Positions 23,042 through 31,956 of a stretch of 57,877 nt of DNA are shown piece by piece. A program made the position numbers and the translations under genes. The notes under the pieces were generated by a model that saw only the letters and a list, made by a program, of their open reading frames with translations, did not search any database and was not told the origin of the DNA. Within the stretch, counting starts at the first letter, position 1. Each line of letters starts with the position of its first letter. The stretch covers positions 1 through 57,877 of the forward strand of contig CAYTYZ010000006.1 of assembly GCA_964442385.1 (NCBI GenBank). Direction: 5' to 3'. The DNA is from CAYTYZ01 sp964442385 (lineage in GTDB: Bacteria > Patescibacteriota > Microgenomatia > UBA12405).

Positions 23042-23989
23042 ATGCACGAACGAATTATTTTCCTGGCTTTGTCAGTTTTTCTACTCTCTGCCCAGGGGGT
23101 CCAGGCTACCACTCTAATTAGACAAAATGGCACTGTTACTTCAGTTGCCGGAGTAGTTTTAGGTGATGAAGTCACTCCCACTCCAGAAGTTGATGAATAT
23201 TGGAAGCGACCTTCACCCGTAGTCGACGATCATTGGAATCGTCCTTCACCAGCCGTTGATGACTATAAGAATAGACCTACCTGGTATCCCGGAGCCACCA
23301 GGCCTCCAACCTGGACACCTATTTCTCGTCCGCCAACTTGGTCACCAGAGCACGAGCCTAGCCGTTATCCTACCAGATCCCCAGAACCAAGCAGAAAGCC
23401 AGAGCTTCACATTACCCCTTGGCTAACCAGGCCACCTACCCCCACCAAAAGCCTTACCCCAAAGCCCACCAGAACTATAGATGAATACCGTGAATTATAT
23501 TTAAAAATTCGTGATAGTAAAGGCAAGGAAACGATCGTCGATAAAAAAGACGATGTAGTAGTCGAAACCAAGAAAGATAATTTTCGTCTTAAAGAAAATA
23601 TTGAAAGCCAAACTATAGAAATGACCAAAGGTGAGGATAAGCTTGATATTACTCTTCCCGTTATAATCAATTCTGACACCAAGCAAGTATCTGTTGGCAC
23701 CAGTTCTGGCAAGGAAGTAGAAATTAAAGCAGAGCTTCGCGATGCAATTGAAAAAACCTTAGAGCACCTTGATCTTCAAGACACAATTCCACCCCAAGAA
23801 GTTGGCACTTCCATTGTAGAGGATGACGGTAAGGTGGTTTACAAACTTGAAACCCAAAAACGCCAAAAACTCTTTGGATTTTTACCAGTAAAAGTTGAAG
23901 AAACTACTACTCTTGATGCTGAAAGTGGCGAGTTAGTTAAAACAGAAAAAAGTTTTGCCAATAGAATTCTTGATTTCTTTTCTTTCTAG
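23042..23989 (+). CDS. Secreted proline-rich repeat protein
   Basis: 315 residues. Signal peptide about 1-22 (IIFLALSVFLLSAQGVQA). Residues 50-80 hold three copies of a D-(D/E)-(Y/H)-W-x-RPSP-like repeat, then a Pro/Thr/Trp-rich stretch with PPTW(T/S)P units to about residue 145. The rest (150-315) is a charged beta-rich domain containing two related lobes (ETIVDKKDDVVVET, DGKVVYKLET). The C-terminus FANRILDFFSF is hydrophobic and may anchor it. Expected extracellular or wall-spanning. A TATTAT box at 23031-23036 places +1 at the ATG. It follows the B genes and may be their surface partner. Confidence 0.6.
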   Translation: MHERIIFLALSVFLLSAQGVQATTLIRQNGTVTSVAGVVLGDEVTPTPEVDEYWKRPSPVVDDHWNRPSPAVDDYKNRPTWYPGATRPPTWTPISRPPTWSPEHEPSRYPTRSPEPSRKPELHITPWLTRPPTPTKSLTPKPTRTIDEYRELYLKIRDSKGKETIVDKKDDVVVETKKDNFRLKENIESQTIEMTKGEDKLDITLPVIINSDTKQVSVGTSSGKEVEIKAELRDAIEKTLEHLDLQDTIPPQEVGTSIVEDDGKVVYKLETQKRQKLFGFLPVKVEETTTLDAESGELVKTEKSFANRILDFFSF

Positions 23990-23992
23990 ATC

Positions 23993-26056
23993 ATGACCAC
24001 CTCCCTGCACCAACTTTTTAATCCATCATCCATTGCAGTTTTAGGAGCATCTAGAGAATCCACCAAAGTTGGCAATATCGTCGTGTCAAATTTACAAAAG
24101 TCTGGGTTCAGGGGAACTATTTATCCTATCAACCAAAATAGTACGGAAATAAATAATTTACCCGCTTATCCTGATTTGCAATCGCTACCCCAAAAAGTCG
24201 ATCTGGTAGTGGTTTCTATACCCTCACAATATGTACTCGAAAATATTATTAAGGCCAATGAATTAGGCTATAAAAATTTTGTAGTCTTTAGTGCTGGCTT
24301 TAAAGAAATAGGGCAGGAGGGTCGCCTACTTGAAGATAACCTAATCAAATATGCCAAGGACAACAATCTAAATATTCTGGGTCCAAATTGTCTTGGGTTT
24401 TACAACCTGGATTGTAGTGCCAATATTACTTTTGGTACAACCGCCGGGCTTCCAGGAAACCTCAGGTTTGTTTCCCAATCTGGTGCTATAGTTACTGCTC
24501 TCTTTGATTATGCCACTCATCATAATCTGGGTTTTCGCGATTGTCTAACTCTGGGCAACAAAGCCGTCCTAAACGAGAATGATATCTTAAATTATTATTT
24601 GGAAACCAGCCGGCAAGGAGATGTTGTTGGTTTATATCTAGAATCAATAACAGATGGCCGAATTTTCTTAGATTTATGCCAACAACTAACCGAAAAAAAA
24701 ATTCCTGTTTTCATCCTCAAACCTGGTAGACACTCTAGCTCTCAAAAGGCTATGCTTTCTCATACAGGTTCGATGGCCGGAGAGGATTCCATTCTGGATG
24801 TAGCCCTCTCTGAAGCGGGAGTGCTCAGAATAAATGGCTTTGAAGAACTCTTTGACCTTTCGCGCGCTTTTTCCTGGCTAGGTAAACCTTCAAGCAATAC
24901 TGTTGCAATAGTTTCTAACGCTGGTGGACCAGCCGTAGTTAGTTCTGATATGGTAGTAGATTACGGACTGGAGTTGGCGCAGTTATCACCACAAACCGAG
25001 CAAGTCTTATCCCAGTCTCTACCACGTTTTGCCGGAATCCATAATCCAGTGGATGTCCTGGGTGATGCCCAGTCAGACCGGTACCGCCTAGCACTTGATG
25101 CCGTTTTAAATGAACCCAACGTATCTTCAGTTCTAGTTCTTCTAACTCCTCAAACCATGACTGACATAGAAAATATTGCCAATGTAATTTCAGACATGTC
25201 TATAAAATACACCAAGCCAATTGTGGCCAGTTTTATTGGCGGCGATGTAACCCAACAAGGTGCCAAGATTTTAGATCAAAAACATATTCCGTGTTATAAC
25301 TATCCAGAAAGAGCTATCCGCGCCCTGTCTAGAGTATATTTCCAGACACAAAACCAACCGATCCCCTTGTCCGAATTAACCAACACTCACCAGAAGTTAG
25401 AAACTACCGAAGTTGGTCTTTTGGGATTTTCACAAGCCCAGGCACTTTTGTCAAAGCATGGCATCACACCTCCAGCTTTTAAAATAATTTCCTCCGTTCC
25501 TGATTTAGAAAATTATATACAAGAACACGGCTACCCATTAGTACTTAAAGCTACTGGCCCCTCTTTAGTTCATAAAACTGAACACAAAGCAGTCTATATC
25601 AACCTAATTACATTTTCTCAAGTTACAGAAGCCTACGAAAAGCTAAAAACCCTTCAAGGGCAATATGAAAATACCCAAATCATAGCCCAATCTCAAGTTA
25701 AAACCGGACTAGAACTTATTTTTGGCATAAAACGTGACCCAACTTTTGGGCCTGTTGCTATGTTTGGAGCCGGTGGTAAATGGGTCGAACTTTTGCACGA
25801 TCGCAATTTGGCCTTACTGCCGTTAAATCTACAAAAGGCGACCAGTTTAATTTCCACCTCTAAACTTAATAAGATTTTTTCTGGATATAGGGGAGAAGAG
25901 GGGTACCCAGTAGACAAGTTAGCCCAAGTTCTAGTTAGTCTAAGTGACATATTTCTATCATTTAGTAATATCTCCGAACTAGAAATTAACCCAATTATCC
26001 TTACTCACAATGATGCTTGGTGTGTAGACTTTCGGCTGATAATTTCCCAGATTTAA
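23993..26056 (+). CDS. acd: Acetate--CoA ligase (ADP-forming), fused alpha and beta subunits
   Basis: Converts acetyl-CoA + ADP + phosphate to acetate + CoA + ATP, a fermentative energy-conserving step. 687 residues, the usual length for the fused form. Order: CoA-binding Rossmann domain (SIAVLGASRESTKVGNIV, residue ~12), two succinyl-CoA-synthetase-like domains with the phospho-histidine in LSHTGSMAGED (about 256), then an ATP-grasp beta domain from about 475 (SKHGITPPAFKI, LVLKATGPSLVHKTEHKAV). All key blocks are intact. 3 nt after the secreted-protein gene. With KorAB downstream it would complete 2-oxoacid fermentation. Confidence 0.9.
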   Translation: MTTSLHQLFNPSSIAVLGASRESTKVGNIVVSNLQKSGFRGTIYPINQNSTEINNLPAYPDLQSLPQKVDLVVVSIPSQYVLENIIKANELGYKNFVVFSAGFKEIGQEGRLLEDNLIKYAKDNNLNILGPNCLGFYNLDCSANITFGTTAGLPGNLRFVSQSGAIVTALFDYATHHNLGFRDCLTLGNKAVLNENDILNYYLETSRQGDVVGLYLESITDGRIFLDLCQQLTEKKIPVFILKPGRHSSSQKAMLSHTGSMAGEDSILDVALSEAGVLRINGFEELFDLSRAFSWLGKPSSNTVAIVSNAGGPAVVSSDMVVDYGLELAQLSPQTEQVLSQSLPRFAGIHNPVDVLGDAQSDRYRLALDAVLNEPNVSSVLVLLTPQTMTDIENIANVISDMSIKYTKPIVASFIGGDVTQQGAKILDQKHIPCYNYPERAIRALSRVYFQTQNQPIPLSELTNTHQKLETTEVGLLGFSQAQALLSKHGITPPAFKIISSVPDLENYIQEHGYPLVLKATGPSLVHKTEHKAVYINLITFSQVTEAYEKLKTLQGQYENTQIIAQSQVKTGLELIFGIKRDPTFGPVAMFGAGGKWVELLHDRNLALLPLNLQKATSLISTSKLNKIFSGYRGEEGYPVDKLAQVLVSLSDIFLSFSNISELEINPIILTHNDAWCVDFRLIISQI

Positions 26057-26071
26057 CATATACTTATTTAA
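26036..26071 (+). promoter_or_regulatory. Promoter inside acd, leaderless NDH-2 gene
   Basis: CTGATA (26036-26041) and TATACT (26059-26064) are 17 nt apart; the ATG at 26071 is the predicted +1. The promoter lies in the 3' end of acd. Confidence 0.5.
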
Positions 26072-27249
26072 TGCCTGGCCCAAAAAAAATATTAATTATA
26101 GGCGGTGGTTTTGTTGGGGTTGCCCTGGCCAAAGATTTGCTGTCAGAATCTCTACCAGATACTGAAATAACTTTGGTTTCAAGTAATCCTAATTTTGAAT
26201 ATCACGCAGCCTTGTACAGGGTCGTTACCGGGCGTTCTCCCAAGCAAGTCAGTATCCCTCTAAAAACTATTTTTAAAAACAGAAAAATTAACCTAATAAC
26301 TGACCGGATAAATACTCTGGATTTTAAAAAACAAACAGCAACCGGTGACTCAAAAACTATTTATTACTACGATTACTTAGTTTTGGCTCCAGGAAGTCAA
26401 ACTGCCTATTATGGTATCCCAGGTATCAGACAAAACTCATTCCCTTTAAAGTCTCTACATGATGCCCAAATTCTTAACAGGCACTTAAGTGATATGGCTG
26501 GAACCTGTCGACTAGATCCCAAAAATTCTCTCCACATAGTTATAGTTGGGGGTGGTGCTACAGGAGTTGAGCTGGCAGGGGAGATTGGTGGTTACATGAA
26601 AAAACTAGTATGTCGCCATCACTATAATTGCTCTTGCTTAAAAATAGATCTTATTGAATGTGGCCCAAAAGTTTTATCTCCTTTTGGGCCAAAAGTAACC
26701 GAGCTTGCTACTAGACGTCTCCAGTCTCTTGGGGTAAATATACTCGAAAACACGCATATTACCAAAGAAAATACTCATGGATTAATTACAGACAAAGGCA
26801 AGTTTTCTGCCAAAACAGTAATTTGGGTGGCTGGAATTATCGGACATGCCTTGTTTAAAAATACCTCTGGCCTAAAGCTACAACCCAATGGCAAAATAGA
26901 GCTAGGTCCTAATTTATCATTGCCCAATTATTCCAATGTTTATGTTGGTGGCGACAATGCGGCCACACCAGATTCTGGCAATGCCCTTTCAGCTCTTTCC
27001 CATGGGCACTTTATCGCCGGTGAAATTATCGCGTCTTTTTACAATTACCCCAGTCAAGCCTACAAGCCAATCCTTGCCCCTTATTCTGTTCCAGTAGGCC
27101 CTCGTTGGGCTATTTCCAAGCTTGGCCCTTTTATTACCACTGGTCCACTTGGTTGGTTGGTGCGACGTTCTATCGATCTTTGGTTTTTTACTTCTATTCT
27201 TCCCCTTAACATAGCCTGGTGGGTATTCAAAAGGGACAAATCTTTGTAG
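26071..27249 (+). CDS. ndh: Type II NADH dehydrogenase-like flavoprotein
   Basis: FAD-dependent pyridine-nucleotide oxidoreductase of the NDH-2 family, 392 residues. The FAD-binding GxGxxG is IIGGGFVGVALA at the N-terminus. The NAD(P)-binding motif is IVGGGATGVELAGEI near residue 160. The second FAD motif is YVGGDNA (about 293). The C-terminal ~60 residues contain LGPFITTGPLGWLVRR and a hydrophobic WFFTSILPLNIAWWVF, the membrane-docking part of NDH-2. No quinone pathway gene is nearby, so the acceptor is uncertain. ATG 26071 is preferred over 26017 because of the promoter and the family start. Confidence 0.85.
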   Translation: MPGPKKILIIGGGFVGVALAKDLLSESLPDTEITLVSSNPNFEYHAALYRVVTGRSPKQVSIPLKTIFKNRKINLITDRINTLDFKKQTATGDSKTIYYYDYLVLAPGSQTAYYGIPGIRQNSFPLKSLHDAQILNRHLSDMAGTCRLDPKNSLHIVIVGGGATGVELAGEIGGYMKKLVCRHHYNCSCLKIDLIECGPKVLSPFGPKVTELATRRLQSLGVNILENTHITKENTHGLITDKGKFSAKTVIWVAGIIGHALFKNTSGLKLQPNGKIELGPNLSLPNYSNVYVGGDNAATPDSGNALSALSHGHFIAGEIIASFYNYPSQAYKPILAPYSVPVGPRWAISKLGPFITTGPLGWLVRRSIDLWFFTSILPLNIAWWVFKRDKSL

Positions 27250-27257
27250 ACTTAATT

Positions 27258-27602
27258 ATGATTAAAACTGCTCCAGCCTCTTCAGATGACAGATTTTTGG
27301 CCATTGCTTCTCATCTTGGCGGGTTACTGGTAAGTTTTGCAGTCCCCTTAATTATTTGGCTAATAGCAAAAGAAAGCCCAACATTACGTTTTGCCTCCTC
27401 TCATGCCAAAGAAGCCTTAAACTATCAGATTACTTTTATAATAGTCATGATTGTGGGCATTTTTCTTTGTTTAATCTTGATTGGAATTCCAATCTTATTC
27501 GTACTGTTTATTTTAAACATAATATGGTCTATTCAAGCAACGGTTGCCGCATCCAATAATCAAGACTTTAAATATCCACTAAATTTTCGCTTAATTAACT
27601 AA
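27258..27602 (+). CDS. DUF4870/Tic20-like membrane protein
   Basis: 114 residues. DUF4870 layout: FLAIASHLGGLLVSFAVPLIIWLI, a short loop with SSHAKEALNYQ (family motif A-K-x-A-x-N-x-Q), then two more helices and a final YPLNFRLI. Function of the family is unknown. 8 nt after ndh. A paralogue follows. Confidence 0.85.
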   Translation: MIKTAPASSDDRFLAIASHLGGLLVSFAVPLIIWLIAKESPTLRFASSHAKEALNYQITFIIVMIVGIFLCLILIGIPILFVLFILNIIWSIQATVAASNNQDFKYPLNFRLIN

Positions 27603-27652
27603 ACAATCTTTTGACTATATTCAAGATAGTTAAACTGAGTTAATATGAATAT

Positions 27653-27988
27653 ATGACAACAGAAACCCAACCAACTGCCAGCCTTAATTTAGATAGTAAG
27701 TCCATGGTGCTGCTAACCCATCTCAGCGGTATATTAGTATCTTTTGTTGGACCATTGGTGATCTATTTAATGTACAAAGATAAAAAAGAATCACAGGACT
27801 TGGTATCCCATGCCAAAGATGCACTAAATTTCCAAATTGTTATGGCCATCGCTTATGCTGTGTCCTCAGTACTTAATCTGTACGGTATAATCTGGTTGGT
27901 AAATATTGTTTTTTGTATAAAAGTTGCTATGGATATTTCCAACAAAAAACCCTATAGCTATCCCTTCAATCTGAAATTAATCAAATAG
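27653..27988 (+). CDS. DUF4870/Tic20-like membrane protein, second copy
   Basis: 111 residues, paralogue of the preceding protein: LTHLSGILVSFVGPLVIYLM, SHAKDALNFQIV, then two helices and the ending YPFNLKLIK. The first copy lacks the Asp/Lys-rich cytoplasmic loop found here (KDKKESQDL). Ends 5 nt before korA. Confidence 0.85.
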   Translation: MTTETQPTASLNLDSKSMVLLTHLSGILVSFVGPLVIYLMYKDKKESQDLVSHAKDALNFQIVMAIAYAVSSVLNLYGIIWLVNIVFCIKVAMDISNKKPYSYPFNLKLIK

Positions 27989-27993
27989 TCTAA

Positions 27994-29712
27994 ATGACAG
28001 ATCCTGCCCCAAAGGTGTTTACATTCAAGCTAGGCGGTGAAGCTGGTAATGGCATTATGGCTGCTGGGTTAACTTTTTCCAAACTGGCCACCCGGTCTGG
28101 TTATCATATCTTCAACTACACAGAATATCCCTCACTCATTCGCGGAGGTCATAATGTAATGCAAACTAGCATTAGTACATCGCCTGTTTTTAGCCAATAT
28201 GCCTCTACTGATTTTTTAGTGGCTTTTAATCAAGAAACCGTATCTTTGCACAAAGACGAGCTCACTCCTGAGGCTTACGTAGTTTATGACTCTAGCTTGG
28301 ATATTAAAGTAGATGGTCTTACTCAAAGATGTTTTGGGATACCACTTACCGAATTAGTAAAAAAAGCCAATGGTTCCATGGTAATGCGCAACGCAGCGGC
28401 TCTTTCTGCTGCCATCACCCTTATGGGAGGATCTCTAGAAATTTTTGCTCAAATCCTTGATGAGGAACTTGGCGGTAAAAAAGAATTAATTAGAGAAATG
28501 AACCACCGGATTATCGATGCTGCCAAAGACTATGTTATAGCTAATTATGCCCAGGATATACAAAAAACCTTAAATGTTTTACCAGATACTAAACCACAGA
28601 TAGTGGCCACAGGCAATGAAGCTGCTGCCCTGGGATCTCTGTATGGTGGAATGAATTTTTTTAGTGTTTATCCAATGACCCCAACTTCCAACATCATGCA
28701 TTATCTGGCCCCACTCCAACATGACTATGGCTTCATTTATAAACAACCCGAAGATGAAATTTCGGCCATAAATATGGCTCTAGGAGCTAGTTTTGCCGGT
28801 GCTCGCGCCATGGTAGCCACTTCTGGAGGTGGTTTTTGTCTTATGTCAGAAGGTCTTGGCTTGTCTGGCATTACTGAAACGCCAATTGTAATTATCGAAG
28901 GTATGCGCGGCTCGCCTGCTACAGGCCTTCCAACCTGGACTGAGCAAGGTGACTTGAGATTTGTACTTCACGCGCATCAAGGGGACTTCCCTAGAATTGT
29001 TTTAGCCCCTGGTGACACACGAGAGGTTTTTCAGTGTATAGCCGATGCCTTTAACTTGGCAGATATTTATCAATGCCCGGTTATTGTGCTTTTGGACAAA
29101 TATTTGTGTGAAAGTCATATTTCGACACCTGCTTTTTCCTATCCAGGTTATGCAATCAATCGAGGTAAATTAGTGACAAGTAAACAGGATAATTATGCTC
29201 GTTATGCTCTATCTGAGGATGGAATTTCTCCTCGTTCACTTCCGGGAGTGGGTAACTTTTCTCCAGCAAACTCAGACGAGCACAATACTCTAGGCTACTC
29301 AGTCGAAGATTCTAAAAATAGACTGGACCAAATGAACAAACGAATGCAAAAAATAACCACCTGTGCAAATGATCACATGCAAGATCCAGTTCTACATGGC
29401 GATCCAAATGCTCCTATCACAATTGTCTCGTGGGGTAGCAACAAGGGTCCAATTTGCGAAGCTTTAAAAAAAGTAACTCATGCTAACTTTTTACAGCTTA
29501 CTTGGCTCAATCCTTTTCCTGTTGAGGCTGTTACCAAATATCTAAAAAACGCCAAACATATCGTCAACCTAGAATGCAATTACTCTGGCCAAATGGGCGG
29601 CTATTTGCGGGAAAAAACCGGCCTGAATATTACCCACAACTTCCTTAAATATGATGGCCGACCTTTTAATCCTGAAGAAATAGTTACCAAATTAAACAGC
29701 CTAAAATTTTAA
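27994..29712 (+). CDS. korA: 2-oxoacid:acceptor oxidoreductase, fused gamma-alpha subunit
   Basis: Subunit of a CoA-dependent 2-oxoacid:ferredoxin oxidoreductase. 572 residues: gamma domain about 1-185 (KLGGEAGNGIMAAGLTFSK, EYPSLIRGGHN), alpha pyrimidine-binding domain from about 205 (GNEAAALGSLYGG, YPMTPTSNIMHYL, EDEISAINMALGASFAG), and the C-terminal domain with QMGGYLREKTG. Oxidises a 2-oxoacid such as pyruvate or 2-oxoglutarate to acyl-CoA with reduction of ferredoxin or flavodoxin. TAATG junction with korB. Confidence 0.9.
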   Translation: MTDPAPKVFTFKLGGEAGNGIMAAGLTFSKLATRSGYHIFNYTEYPSLIRGGHNVMQTSISTSPVFSQYASTDFLVAFNQETVSLHKDELTPEAYVVYDSSLDIKVDGLTQRCFGIPLTELVKKANGSMVMRNAAALSAAITLMGGSLEIFAQILDEELGGKKELIREMNHRIIDAAKDYVIANYAQDIQKTLNVLPDTKPQIVATGNEAAALGSLYGGMNFFSVYPMTPTSNIMHYLAPLQHDYGFIYKQPEDEISAINMALGASFAGARAMVATSGGGFCLMSEGLGLSGITETPIVIIEGMRGSPATGLPTWTEQGDLRFVLHAHQGDFPRIVLAPGDTREVFQCIADAFNLADIYQCPVIVLLDKYLCESHISTPAFSYPGYAINRGKLVTSKQDNYARYALSEDGISPRSLPGVGNFSPANSDEHNTLGYSVEDSKNRLDQMNKRMQKITTCANDHMQDPVLHGDPNAPITIVSWGSNKGPICEALKKVTHANFLQLTWLNPFPVEAVTKYLKNAKHIVNLECNYSGQMGGYLREKTGLNITHNFLKYDGRPFNPEEIVTKLNSLKF

Positions 29713-30545
29713 TGCCAACTTATACAAATTTAAATACTCTCAATACGCCCACCTGGTGTCCAGGCTGTGGAGATTTTGGTATATGGACAGCTTTCAAGCA
29801 AGCCGCCGAGTCACAGCTTTGGGATGATACCAACACTTTTCTAACCGCTGGTATAGGCTGCCATGGTCATATTTTAAATTATCTAAAAATTTCTAGTTTT
29901 GAAGGACTTCATGGGCGAGATTTAGCTCTAGCTTCCGGTGTGAAATTGGCCAACCCCTCTCTTAACGTATTCACTTTTACTGGTGACGGTAATTGCCTTT
30001 CAGAAGGAGGCAATCATTTTATCCATACAGCAAGACGTAACCATAACATTACAGTTATTTTACATGATAATGCTATTTATGGCCTAACTACAGGTCAAAC
30101 ATCTCCCAGAACCCCCAAGGGTATGGTTACTAAATCCAATCCAGAAGGTGCCTTTGACGAGCCCTTAAACCCGCTTTCTATGGCTATTGCAGCCGGGGCC
30201 ACCTTTGTTGCTCGTTGTTATTCTGGTGACATTGAATATTTGTCCGAATTGATAATTAAAGCCAATGCTCATCCTGGATTTGCCCTAATAGATGTTCTTC
30301 AACCCTGTGTCACTTTCAACAAAACTTACTCTCACTTTTTTTATCAAAAAAATATTTATAGACTAGGTGATGACCACGATAAAACTAATAAAGTTGGTGC
30401 CTTTACTAAGTCACTTGAGTGGGGAGAGTCTGCAATTCCTACCGGTATCTTTTATGAAGTTATAGCCCCAACTGCCGAGGAGCATTATGGCCCAACCAAG
30501 ATCGAAGTCCGCGATCTTAACGCTCTTTTTCAAAAGCTAGTATAA
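29712..30545 (+). CDS. korB: 2-oxoacid:acceptor oxidoreductase, beta subunit (TPP and 4Fe-4S)
   Basis: 277 residues. TPP-binding motif GDGNCLSEGGNHF (GDG-x~25-N, with the N in HDNAIYGLTTGQ). Iron-sulfur ligands are the first CPGCGD cysteines at the N-terminus and a later Cys in FVARCYSGD. GIGCHGH is also conserved in the family. No separate delta (ferredoxin) subunit is present, as in many KorAB and Actinobacterial-type enzymes. Its 3' end contains the -10 box of the next gene. Confidence 0.9.
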   Translation: MPTYTNLNTLNTPTWCPGCGDFGIWTAFKQAAESQLWDDTNTFLTAGIGCHGHILNYLKISSFEGLHGRDLALASGVKLANPSLNVFTFTGDGNCLSEGGNHFIHTARRNHNITVILHDNAIYGLTTGQTSPRTPKGMVTKSNPEGAFDEPLNPLSMAIAAGATFVARCYSGDIEYLSELIIKANAHPGFALIDVLQPCVTFNKTYSHFFYQKNIYRLGDDHDKTNKVGAFTKSLEWGESAIPTGIFYEVIAPTAEEHYGPTKIEVRDLNALFQKLV

Positions 30546-30552
30546 TACTGCA
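30541..30552 (+). promoter_or_regulatory. -10 box overlapping the korB stop, leaderless start
   Basis: TATAAT at 30541-30546 includes the korB TAA; the ATG at 30552 is 5 nt further. Confidence 0.5.
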
Positions 30553-31094
30553 TGTCTTCAAAAGAAGTTGCGCAAAATAACAAGGATAAAAAACGTAAAG
30601 AATTTCTAGAAGGTCTACCAATTATTGCGCTTGAAATTGGGGGACAATCAGGTCCAGAATTACTCGAGCAACTTAAATTAAAAGGTATAAAAACTAGTCC
30701 TAACGTCGATTTTATTCTTAAGAGCCCAGAATTTATCCATCATCAAATTCCACAAGAACAAACTTTTGGCCTAGTACCAGTATCCAAGCTTTTAGGAAAC
30801 GAAGAGGGTGGTACAACAGATGAGATAAACTCAGCCCTGGATCAACTCGGACTGTCTATGTGCCCAAGAGAAGCCGGCGTGGAGTTGATGCTACAAATAC
30901 CGAATGCTGCCAAGGGTGTTTGGATTACTGTCTTAACGCCATCGACTCAAGACCAATTTGGTGCAGATTGTTTTCTCGTCGTTAGTGAAAAAGAGGGAAT
31001 CAAGTCAAGTGCTGAATATCCACCAGATTTGGACGAAAACTACAATATCATTCCTTGGTCTGGCAGCACCCAAGTATTAGTCCGTCTTAGCTAA
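30552..31094 (+). CDS. Soluble hypothetical protein
   Basis: 180 residues, no membrane segment or signal. Acidic, with a Lys-rich start (KDKKRKEF) and two halves of mixed alpha/beta character (PIIALEIGGQSGPELLEQL; GVWITVLTPSTQDQFGADCFLVV). No family recognised. Leaderless from a -10 inside korB; convergent with the flavodoxin gene, overlapping by 4 nt. Confidence 0.5.
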   Translation: MSSKEVAQNNKDKKRKEFLEGLPIIALEIGGQSGPELLEQLKLKGIKTSPNVDFILKSPEFIHHQIPQEQTFGLVPVSKLLGNEEGGTTDEINSALDQLGLSMCPREAGVELMLQIPNAAKGVWITVLTPSTQDQFGADCFLVVSEKEGIKSSAEYPPDLDENYNIIPWSGSTQVLVRLS

Positions 31095-31528
31095 ATCTTT
31101 TTTGCCCACTCTCTGGCTTGCTCGATGTTTTCTTCCAAATGAAAAAAGAAATGGTTTATTCGTAGTGACTCGCAGTATTTACTAACATTTTTCTCTCCCA
31201 TAATTTTTTCCATTTCATCTACTGCCCCGCAATATTGCAGATAAGACCGATCCCCACAGCCATAAAAAGCAAATTTCTGCCCATTTAAATAACTTAGTTT
31301 ACCCATGAATTCCAACATAAATTCGTGTGGTTGACCTTCCTTTTCATTTACATACCAAGAAGGGGACCCCAATATTACTAAATCTTTTTCAACCATGTCC
31401 TGCTCATTACTGTCTTGGGCTTTTTTAAAGCTAACTTCATGTCCATTCTTTTCCAGTTCTTCTTTAATTATTTTGCCTACTACAAAATTACTCCCGGCAT
31501 TACTTGCATATATGATGGCTACTTTCAT
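31091..31528 (-). CDS. Flavodoxin
   Basis: 145 residues, a typical short flavodoxin. FMN phosphate loop YASNAGSNFVVG (variant of T-x-T-G-x-T) at the N-terminus. The isoalloxazine loops fall around GSPSWYVNEKEGQP (about 53-66) and GCGDRSYLQYCGAVD (about 90-104). A single-electron carrier. Its position next to korAB makes it a plausible acceptor for that enzyme. Confidence 0.85.
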   Translation of the reverse strand: MKVAIIYASNAGSNFVVGKIIKEELEKNGHEVSFKKAQDSNEQDMVEKDLVILGSPSWYVNEKEGQPHEFMLEFMGKLSYLNGQKFAFYGCGDRSYLQYCGAVDEMEKIMGEKNVSKYCESLRINHFFFHLEENIEQAREWAKKI

Positions 31529-31590
31529 TAATTAATCATACAGAACTCTTTAATACCAATCTAGAAGCGAAAACTAAGTTAAAATTATAT

Positions 31591-31935
31591 ATGTCAGAAG
31601 TAATTGAGCTATCTCCTAGATGTCCAGTGTGCCACATGGAAGTTAAAGCTACTGATTATTTTTGTTTTAACTGTGGCAAGTCGCTCCATCCAGTGCCACT
31701 ATCAACTTCGACCAAAGACCAAGCTATTTTATATATTAAGTCCGCCCTACTGCCACCTTTGGGGATTTTCTGGGGATTAAAATATTTCCGTCAGCCAGAT
31801 ACCAAATCTAAAATAGTTGGCGCTATAGCCATAATATTAACTTTTCTAATTATTTTATACGCCATAAAGTTCACCCAAGATTTATTTTTCAATCTAACTA
31901 ATCAAATCAACAGTCAGCTTAATAGTTCTTTTTAA
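31591..31935 (+). CDS. Zinc-ribbon membrane protein
   Basis: 114 residues. An N-terminal zinc ribbon, CPVCHMEVKATDYFCFNC (two CxxC), is followed by a linker and two hydrophobic segments (about 53-65, 77-97). A TAAAAT box lies 5 nt upstream of ATG. The layout (zinc ribbon plus transmembrane helix) is common in small CPR proteins; function unknown. Confidence 0.6.
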   Translation: MSEVIELSPRCPVCHMEVKATDYFCFNCGKSLHPVPLSTSTKDQAILYIKSALLPPLGIFWGLKYFRQPDTKSKIVGAIAIILTFLIILYAIKFTQDLFFNLTNQINSQLNSSF

Positions 31936-31956
31936 TATGTTAAATTATATAAATAT

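Noticed and set aside
26017..26070. Start of the NDH-2-like protein at ATG 26017
   Set aside because: The extra 18 residues overlap acd and precede a -10 box that puts transcription start at ATG 26071, where family homology begins.
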